Origin: Desulfonatronospira sp.
GTDB lineage: Bacteria > Desulfobacterota > Desulfovibrionia > Desulfovibrionales > Desulfonatronovibrionaceae
DNA length: 11,350 bases
Direction: 5' to 3'
Assembly: GCA_003563255.1 (NCBI GenBank)
Contig: PWSL01000526.1
Coordinates: forward strand, 1 to 11,350
Numbering within the stretch: the first letter of the stretch is position 1; each line of letters begins with the position of its first letter. Both the position numbers and the translations under genes were made by a program. The notes below the pieces were generated by a model that was not told where the DNA came from, searched no databases, and saw only the letters and a program-made list of their open reading frames with translations. Of this stretch, positions 1-5,542 are shown one piece after another.

Positions 1-469
1 CAACAGGCTCCCCGCTAACGGCGTGGATACGGCAGGCCACTTTGAGTTCCAGGATGCCTTTCTTGACCATCCATCCCAAAAGAGCCACCCCGTTTTGGAT
101 ATTTTCCGGCCAGGTTGAGAATTCCTCCAGCTCAGCCCCAAGCAGCAAGGCCAGATTTTCATGGTCCTCTTCCCGGACTGCCTGCAGAATAATATGCACG
201 TCGTCCGGATCAAGATCCGCCCCGACAATAAACCGGGCCTTCCCGTTCTGAGCGGTGAAGGCAGAAAATCCTTGCGAGGCTGCAGCCAGGGAAGAGGATC
301 TGAAGTATCCGGCGACCCGGTCGTAGCGCACAGCACGTCTTAGGGCCGGAATATAGAATTCATGCAGGATATTGGTGGGCTTGTCCTCAGGGTTGACCGT
401 GGAGGTTCTGTAGGAGATACGCCACGGATAATCCGGCAACAGAAATGATTCATCCTTGGAATACGTCAT
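1..469 (-). CDS. PLD-domain/helicase defence protein, N-terminal part (runs off left edge)
   Basis: Only the first 156 residues are inside the window. The protein starts MTYSKDESFLLPDYPW and has the stretch YDRVAGYFRSSSLAAASQGF (about residues 54-73), followed by ARFIVGADLDPDDV (about 81-94). This is the N-terminal signature of helicases that carry a phospholipase-D-like (HKD) nuclease domain ahead of an SF2 helicase; the family is usually near 1000 residues, so the catalytic HKD and helicase motifs lie beyond the edge. Such proteins accompany DUF1156 methylases and DUF499 ATPases in Hma-type defence loci, which matches the neighbours here. The start is uncertain: the ATG at 469 has no good Shine-Dalgarno sequence. 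In the same frame a GTG at 493 is possible, and the frame is closed upstream by the TAA at 545-547. Two terminators lie 63 and 114 bp upstream, so expression needs readthrough or a very short private promoter. Confidence 0.8.
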   Translation of the reverse strand, partial: MTYSKDESFLLPDYPWRISYRTSTVNPEDKPTNILHEFYIPALRRAVRYDRVAGYFRSSSLAAASQGFSAFTAQNGKARFIVGADLDPDDVHIILQAVREEDHENLALLLGAELEEFSTWPENIQNGVALLGWMVKKGILELKVACRIHAVSGEPV

Positions 470-531
470 AAGTAACCATATGCTTGGAGCCACCTGAATG
501 GCTGGGTCAAAACGATGCTTTCCCGTACCAC

Positions 532-572
532 AAAAAAGCCCGCTTTAGACGGCGGTATTGTCCAAAACGGGC
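532..572 (-). terminator. Rho-independent terminator T2 upstream of the helicase
   Basis: On the minus strand GCCCGTTTTGGAC (572-560) pairs over 13 bp, with two G-U wobbles, with GTCTAAAGCGGGC (550-538) around a 9-nt loop. The stem is followed directly by six T (537-532). It overlaps the last codons of a 34-codon ORF and ends 62 bp before the helicase ATG. Confidence 0.75.
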
Positions 573-649
573 CATTCAATCCAAAAAACCGGCTTCACCA
601 GAAGCCGGGGCCTGCACAACACGAAGTCGTACATGGGGTTGATATTCAT
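545..649 (-). CDS. Possible 34-residue leader peptide ahead of the helicase
   Basis: A short ORF starts at ATG 649, with AGGAG (about 664-660) ten bases upstream, a good Shine-Dalgarno sequence. It reads MNINPMYDFVLCRPRLL..., contains FWIEW near residues 23-27 and stops at TAA 547-545. Its second half lies across two intrinsic terminators, the arrangement expected of a leader ORF in a transcription attenuator controlling the helicase. No family is recognised. The hydrophobic, Trp-containing C-terminal half could be chance coding through hairpin DNA. The good ribosome site and the position support translation; the lack of any homolog known to me argues for caution. It is in the same frame as the helicase but separated from it by the TAA. 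Confidence 0.35.
   Translation of the reverse strand: MNINPMYDFVLCRPRLLVKPVFWIEWPVLDNTAV
583..608 (-). terminator. Rho-independent terminator T1 upstream of the helicase
   Basis: On the minus strand CCGGCTTC (608-601), loop TGGT, GAAGCCGG (596-589) makes a perfect 8-bp GC-rich stem followed by TTTTTT (588-583). It lies inside the same 34-codon ORF as T2, only 10 bp ahead of it, so the two act in tandem on transcripts coming from the methylase side. Confidence 0.75.
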
Positions 650-662
650 GTTGGAATTACTC

Positions 663-803
663 CTGAAATGCTGTCATAAAAAACAAGAAATTGTTATCAG
701 TTAATTGTTAATTGTTGAAGACAACAGCCTAAATTAACTGCCTTACCCTATTAACAATTAACAGATAACAGATAACTGGGTTGCGGGCATAGCCAGCTTT
801 AGG
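663..803 (-). repeat. Intergenic repeat copy A (inverted partner of 4284-4735)
   Basis: Read on the minus strand, this segment runs from GGCTATGCCCGCAACCCAGT through AGGGTAAGGCAGTTAATTTA and CTTCAACAATTAAC to TTCTTGTTTTTTATGACAG. The same blocks occur in the same order on the plus strand at 4284-4735. Copy A lacks both insertions found in copy B (a segment of about 160 bp and a 144-bp MITE) and so keeps the uninterrupted target TTAACTGATAACAATTTC (ATAA at 697-694). It separates the methylase from the leader ORF/helicase. Confidence 0.75.
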
Positions 804-1054
804 CCTATGGACATAAATGTCAACGAATATCATTTGGAAGGTTGTGTATAACTGGACAGTTAAAAGTTTTTTTGTAATCATTTGTTTTTATTAGCTTTTT
901 TGCAGATCAATATGTCTTTCAGGCCAGACAAGATATCTATCCAAATTTATTGACTTTATTTCTTTCAACCAGGAACGAAGAACCAGGAACTTTTAACTCT
1001 CAAGTGTATAAATCGGTTCAAAGCAGGACTCATCACTGTTTTGCTCAGGTTGCA
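804..1054. other. AT-rich non-coding gap downstream of the methylase
   Basis: No credible gene is seen here. The stretch is AT-rich, has T-runs (866-873, 894-901), and holds a short direct repeat of AACCAGGAAC (967-976 and 980-990) like the simple repeats seen in the other gaps of this locus. No strong hairpin-plus-T-tract was found immediately after the methylase stop. Confidence 0.5.
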
Positions 1055-4000
1055 TTACGATTGCAGGCCAAAGAGGATAATTTCCGCCTTGCGCCGCATA
1101 TCCGGATCATCCACCTCGGCAGCCCATACCCTGAGAAGATCCAGCATCCTGTTCCTACTGTCCCCGGCATGCTTCTCCAGGTAAGGCCGGACCATCAGGA
1201 TGTCGCCCTGATCATAGACCCTGAGCATGCCCTGCAGGACATCCCATTCCGTCTGGGGGTTTTCCAGGCGTTTTTCGTTTCTCTCCCTGGGTGCGGCCAG
1301 TCTGAGCTTTGAACCATTTTTTACCAGGGGGGCATGAAAACCGTTAGCTCCGTTGGCCTGCCTCTGACGTGCCCGGCCCCTGGCAGCACTGCTGAGACCG
1401 ATTGTGTTGTCCTGGACCTGATAGCCTCCATTTTTTTCCGCAAGGCGTACCTGCAGGGAGCGGCTCAGGTTGAGCCCTTCGTCATAGGCAAAATCCTTGA
1501 GCCCCCAGATGCCGAATATAGTCAGGGCCATGGCAGTCTCGGAATCCAGCTCGCTGACCTGAATACGGCCCCGGCTCAGCCGTGCAATCTGATTTTCAGC
1601 CACAACGCGGCTGGCTTCGTTCATAGCCCGGATGGGACTGACTTCTTCGTCACCGTCCATGACCGGCCAGTTCTGGGACAGGACCTTCAAGGCCCGTCCA
1701 TAAGAGGCCACCATTTCATCCACTGGATTCAGTCTCAATGGAATGAATTCTTCCAGGCCCTGCTCAACAGCCTCCTGGATCTGCTTCTGCACCCCCCTGC
1801 CCCCAATGCCGGTCCAGACCGCAGGAAACTCAGCCTCTTCAGTCCGCTTGCGGCAGGAGATGAAAATGGAGCTGGCTGCTGCAGCCATGTCTTTTTGGTG
1901 CATAGAGGCGGATGATTCCGACTCCACGGGAAAAGTACCAGTAATAATCCAGCCTGTCTCAATTAGAGAACGGGTCAAGGCTTCCCATGCGTTCTGGCTT
2001 TTATGCGTGAACATCAGGGTCAGCAGACCGGCCTCTTTCAATACTCTTCTACATTCAGCAAATATGCTGGACATATGTGCAATATAAGAATCATTGGCAC
2101 TCTGAGCAGAGCCATCTCTGGCTGGATTGGCCACGGCTTCTTCATTCTTGTTCGTTAAACGGCGAGAAAAAAAACCCGGATATAAATCCTTCAGAGTTCT
2201 TTTCTGCCAGACATAAAAAAAATCAGAAAGTTCTGCATACTGCACGTTGTTGTAATATGGAGGATCCATCACCACCAGATCAACAGAGCTGTTCTGCACC
2301 TGACTGATGCTGTCAGCAGAGTGATTGGTAATGGAAACCTGAGGAGCTTGAGCGTCGAAATAATATTGTTCATGAACAGGGGATAAAATATGGGCAAGCC
2401 CTTGGTATGCATCATAAATCTGAGAAAAACACCATTTAAGGCCAGAATTGGGGCCAGTAAAAATCATTTCACCAAAAGTCCATTTCAAAGAAAAGTCATG
2501 CCTTCCAAAATTACCCTTCACTATGCCCCTGGTATACTCCCACCTTGTCTGACGACTGTTATAATCCACACCCTTGTCAATAGCGAACTGCAAGTATGTA
2601 ATTACAGCCCGGCCTTTTTCCTGGCCGAGTTCTTCAATTATCCTGGGTTTGAGCTCGTTAAGGCCTTCCACCAGGGTGCAGTGCCCAAGCAGCTGTCTGG
2701 GAGTGAACATGTCGCACCAGCGGGGCATGCCGTAATAGACCGGGCGCATGTCGTTGCCGGGAGGGAATTGCTCCGTCGGGATATAGTCCTTTGCTGCCCA
2801 CTCGTCCCATTTTTCATTCAATTTTTCCTCAGCCTGACGCAGAGCCTGGAGGTCCTGATCATTGGGTGGGCGAAAAAAGCGGATTTTCCGGGTCTTGATT
2901 TGACCCTGCTTTTCACCGGATGCGTAGCGCTGAGGCCGGCCCTCTTTATCAAGTATGGGCTCCTGACGTACAGCCACCACGCAATAGAGCCTGTCCTGCC
3001 ACTTGCCCAGGGGGCTTTCACCCCTGGCCTGGGCCTTGATCTCTTCGCCGGTAATCCCCTGCCTGCAGTGAATGCATTGGCCCACCCCACCCGAAACAGT
3101 TGAAAACTCCGGGTCATCTCCTTGAGGTCCCCGGCCTTTTTGGACCTTGTAGGTCTCAAAACGCACAGTGCCTTTTCTGCTTTTGCCGTCAGAAACTATG
3201 CGCACTCCCCATTGTTTTCCATCCTCTTTGGAAAGCCAGCAGGAATTGAGTAAAGGCGCTTCACCCCTGCAGTGCGGGCAGGTGACTTGGCGGCAGTAGA
3301 GGTAAGTAGTAACTTGTTCTTTTTCAAATTGCTCAAGTTGCTTATGCTGACAATGCAAACCTTGTAATGCTTTATCTTCCTGCACCGGCAATGGAGCTGA
3401 CTTTGAAAAGTAAGGGCCAATTGATTTGTCCAGATGGTTAATCAACTCCTCTCCCCAAATTCTAACATCATCAATTAAACTCGACCCAAATTGTGCTGGA
3501 TATTGCAAAGTAGCATAAAGTATTACTGAAGCTACAGGATTTAGTTCATTGGCAATTACGCTATATCCGAGTCTTAGAGCTTCAAAAGGAATAGAGCCGC
3601 CACCTGAGGTCGGATCGAGTATAGTAATGTTTCTATTATCATGGGCTGGAGTTGTAATATTTGAGAAAGCTCTATCGTAACCATAAAGATTGGGTACTCT
3701 TACCCCCCTGCTTTGAGATAAGGCCATTAATTGTTTAAACCAGGCCGGATCACCCATGACTCTTTGCAGTTCAAGCCTTGCGCCTTCATCCGGCCAGGGT
3801 TCGGGCAGGGGCTGGCTTTCCTGCTCCCAGCGCACAAGAACAGGGTCATTCTGCAGGCCGGCGTCTTTGGACTTGAGTTCTGCTATAAGCTCCCTGTTCT
3901 GCTGCCGCCTGTGCTGCTCCTTGTCCAGGGCCCGAAGGACCACCCGGTCCACGGGCAGGTATTCTCTGCCGTTATCATCGGTCTGGATACGTTCCAGAAG

Positions 4001-4276
4001 TTTTCCGGTCAGGGTCCACTGCTGCTCCTGGACCAGGGCGACACACTTTTCAATGCCCAGGCTGCGTACAAACTCCTCCGGGTCGGTATCCGCAGGCAGA
4101 AGAGAGGCCAGAATGGCTGCCCGGCTGGGAGTCAGGGGACGCCTGGCCCACCATACGTGCAGGTAATATAAAGGAGGTAGTGCCGAGCTTGCCCCTCTTT
4201 CCCTCTGGGTCTCAGCCCCCACCTGGTGACAGGGAAATCCATGCTCTATAAGGCGTGTGTCGTTTTTTTGAATCAT
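1055..4276 (-). CDS. DUF1156-type adenine-specific DNA methyltransferase (defence methylase)
   Basis: A 1073-residue protein. Residues 8-55 (RLIEHGFP, then LHVWWARRPLTPSRAAI) are the DUF1156 N-terminal signature. DPTSGGGSIPFEA (221-233) is AdoMet-binding motif I, followed by the acidic-loop candidate ANELNP (242-247). Two CxxC pairs, CPHC (333-336) and CIHC (401-404), form a likely zinc ribbon in the long insert between motifs. DPPYYNNVQYAELSDFFYVW (671-690) is catalytic motif IV, typical of N6-adenine methylases. The order motif I, insert, DPPY is alpha-like. Both key motifs are intact, so activity is expected, probably marking self DNA in an Hma-type system with the flanking ATPase and PLD-helicase. 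The start ATG 4276 has only a weak AAGAAG directly upstream. Terminators lie on both sides of this transcription unit, and inverted repeats bracket the gene. Base composition is patchy (GC-poor around the two catalytic motifs). Confidence 0.9.
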   Translation of the reverse strand: MIQKNDTRLIEHGFPCHQVGAETQRERGASSALPPLYYLHVWWARRPLTPSRAAILASLLPADTDPEEFVRSLGIEKCVALVQEQQWTLTGKLLERIQTDDNGREYLPVDRVVLRALDKEQHRRQQNRELIAELKSKDAGLQNDPVLVRWEQESQPLPEPWPDEGARLELQRVMGDPAWFKQLMALSQSRGVRVPNLYGYDRAFSNITTPAHDNRNITILDPTSGGGSIPFEALRLGYSVIANELNPVASVILYATLQYPAQFGSSLIDDVRIWGEELINHLDKSIGPYFSKSAPLPVQEDKALQGLHCQHKQLEQFEKEQVTTYLYCRQVTCPHCRGEAPLLNSCWLSKEDGKQWGVRIVSDGKSRKGTVRFETYKVQKGRGPQGDDPEFSTVSGGVGQCIHCRQGITGEEIKAQARGESPLGKWQDRLYCVVAVRQEPILDKEGRPQRYASGEKQGQIKTRKIRFFRPPNDQDLQALRQAEEKLNEKWDEWAAKDYIPTEQFPPGNDMRPVYYGMPRWCDMFTPRQLLGHCTLVEGLNELKPRIIEELGQEKGRAVITYLQFAIDKGVDYNSRQTRWEYTRGIVKGNFGRHDFSLKWTFGEMIFTGPNSGLKWCFSQIYDAYQGLAHILSPVHEQYYFDAQAPQVSITNHSADSISQVQNSSVDLVVMDPPYYNNVQYAELSDFFYVWQKRTLKDLYPGFFSRRLTNKNEEAVANPARDGSAQSANDSYIAHMSSIFAECRRVLKEAGLLTLMFTHKSQNAWEALTRSLIETGWIITGTFPVESESSASMHQKDMAAAASSIFISCRKRTEEAEFPAVWTGIGGRGVQKQIQEAVEQGLEEFIPLRLNPVDEMVASYGRALKVLSQNWPVMDGDEEVSPIRAMNEASRVVAENQIARLSRGRIQVSELDSETAMALTIFGIWGLKDFAYDEGLNLSRSLQVRLAEKNGGYQVQDNTIGLSSAARGRARQRQANGANGFHAPLVKNGSKLRLAAPRERNEKRLENPQTEWDVLQGMLRVYDQGDILMVRPYLEKHAGDSRNRMLDLLRVWAAEVDDPDMRRKAEIILFGLQS

Positions 4277-4283
4277 CTTCTTG

Positions 4284-4735
4284 CCAAAGCGGGCTATGCC
4301 CGCAACCCAGTTATTTGTTAATTGTAAATTGTTAATAGGGTAAGGCAGTTAATTTAGGCTTTTGTTCATAAACTCGAGAGTTCAAAGTTCAAAGCTGAAA
4401 GCTCAAAGCAAAGACAATAAAATCAAGAGGTTAAAGCCATTATTGCTACAGACATTCAGTCTCTTGTGGATATTCAATGAAAACAAGGTGCTATCAATGT
4501 ATTTCCAGAGAACTTTTGACTGGCAAGTTCTTCAACAATTAACTATTAACTGATAACACTACAGCGAAACTTATTTTTTGACCTCCGGGGACTGGCTCTT
4601 TTGCCGCCGAATTTTTGAAGCATTTGCAAATTAGCAACCGGCAAAAGTGCCTGTCCCCAATTTAGACAGGTTGAAAAGTTTTATAAGTTTCGCTGTAGTG
4701 ATAACAATTTCTTGTTTTTTATGACAGGGTTTCAG
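4284..4735 (+). repeat. Intergenic repeat copy B, interrupted by two insertions
   Basis: Blocks shared with copy A (663-803, opposite strand) are GGGCTATGCCCGCAACCCAG to AATTTAGGCT (4288-4360), CTTCAACAATTAAC...TGATAA (4530-4556) and ATAACAATTTCTTGTTTTTT to TTTCAG (4701-4735). Between the first two blocks copy B has about 160 extra bases with tandem 7-mers (GTTCAAA, GCTGAAA, GCTCAAA, 4379-4408). Between the second and third lies the 144-bp MITE. The copy starts 8 bp upstream of the methylase ATG, so the methylase promoter and leader must lie within repeat-derived DNA. Confidence 0.7.
4557..4700. mobile_element. 144-bp MITE-like element with 18-bp inverted repeats and 4-bp target duplication
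   Basis: The ends are CACTACAGCGAAACTTAT (4557-4574) and its perfect reverse complement (4683-4700). ATAA flanks both sides (4553-4556 and 4701-4704). Inside is a second palindrome: GGGGACTGGCTCTTTTGCCG (4587-4606) pairs with CGGCAAAAGTGCCTGTCCCC (4639-4658), 18 of 20 matching. It has no coding capacity. Repeat copy A gives the unoccupied site with a single ATAA. The GGGGACTGGC/GCCTGTCCCC core resembles REP elements mobilised by IS200-like (RAYT) transposases in deltaproteobacteria, but flanking inverted repeats with a duplication suggest a DDE-type transposase; the source enzyme is not in the window. Confidence 0.85.
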
Positions 4736-4787
4736 TAGCAAGTCACAACTAAACAGATACATCAAAAGTATTTCGGAGACTGGACAT

Positions 4788-4838
4788 AAAAAAACCCGCC
4801 TGGTGCGCTTACTAAAAAAAAGAAGAGGCGTGGCGGGT
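4788..4838 (-). terminator. Rho-independent terminator after the DUF7680-like gene
   Basis: On the minus strand ACCCGCC (4838-4832) pairs with GGCGGGT (4800-4794), a perfect 7-bp GC stem with a 31-nt loop, followed by a run of T (4793-4788). It lies 51 bp after the stop at 4889 and should end the ATPase/DUF7680 transcript before the methylase. The large loop makes it weaker than a compact hairpin. Confidence 0.6.
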
Positions 4839-4888
4839 GTTGTTAATATTTTTATATTTTCACCGGCCACGCTTGTCAAAGTAATTTT

Positions 4889-5500
4889 TCAACTCTCCCG
4901 CATTCGAGACAACATTCTGCCTACAGCCGGATCACCGGGCTGGCCTCCGAGAATTATGCGCAGACCAGATAACGCCCAGCGGTTGGCGTCTGATCCGTAG
5001 GTAGTGGTCCGATACAGCCAGTATTCAGCCTCTTCACGGGAAAATCTGGCAATGCGCCTGGCCATGAGTTCGATGCGGTCCATCTCCTTAACCCGGACCT
5101 GCAGCCTGGCCAGTAGCCCCAGCTTGGCCCCGGCCTCTTCGTCCAAGGGCAGATTCAACCTGAGTCGCAGACCGTTCTTGTTCATATAGTGCTGCAGTTC
5201 CAGAGGAATATCCTGCTGGTCGCGAACAGTGGAAACAATCTGTTTAAGCACTGGAAGACAACGCCTTAGAGGTTCGCCGTATATAGAACCGATTTCCACC
5301 AGTATTCTTTTGACTGGCAACTCCATCATGGCCGGACGGTTTTCCTGCCCGGAAGCCTTATTGTGCATCTGATAAGCCCTGCGTTCCTTGATGACCAGGA
5401 CCGGCACAGGATAGTCCTTCCATTCAGTGATGCGCAGGACATATGAGGCCAGGGGAACCAGAGGCTCAAGTTTTTTTAGATGATGACTGGTCAGATCCAT
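4889..5500 (-). CDS. DUF7680-like small protein of the defence locus
   Basis: A 203-residue soluble protein with no signal peptide or membrane segment. The C-terminal part, DRIELMARRIARFSREEAEYW (about 140-160) then YGSDANRWALSGLRIILGGQ (168-187) and PGDPAVGRML, matches my memory of DUF7680, a family found beside DUF499 ATPases and DUF1156 methylases. The assignment is from recognition of this tail and is moderate. It begins 42 bp after the ATPase stop on the same strand with no terminator between, so the two are co-transcribed; a terminator follows it. No strong Shine-Dalgarno sequence precedes ATG 5500, so translation may depend on coupling to the ATPase. No catalytic motif is visible. A structural or adaptor role with the ATPase or methylase is an inference from linkage only. 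Confidence 0.8.
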   Translation of the reverse strand: MDLTSHHLKKLEPLVPLASYVLRITEWKDYPVPVLVIKERRAYQMHNKASGQENRPAMMELPVKRILVEIGSIYGEPLRRCLPVLKQIVSTVRDQQDIPLELQHYMNKNGLRLRLNLPLDEEAGAKLGLLARLQVRVKEMDRIELMARRIARFSREEAEYWLYRTTTYGSDANRWALSGLRIILGGQPGDPAVGRMLSRMRES

Positions 5501-5542
5501 TTTAAATTTCTGGTTAAATATTTCCGGAAAATAACCCAGGCA

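Noticed and set aside
470..531. Possible private helicase promoter with TTGACC near 511-506
   Set aside because: No matching -10 box at 16-18 bp; not called.
2390..3103. Plus-strand open frame of 237 codons
   Set aside because: Lies wholly antisense to the methylase, whose frame carries clear conserved motifs; no recognisable family or ribosome site.
4316..4408. Tandem short repeats considered as a CRISPR array
   Set aside because: Units are 7 bp without spacers and degenerate; no cas genes nearby.
4362..4879. Short open frames in the ATPase-methylase gap (4362-4553 plus, 4631-4879 minus)
   Set aside because: They read through simple repeats, the MITE or the terminator hairpin and resemble no protein family.
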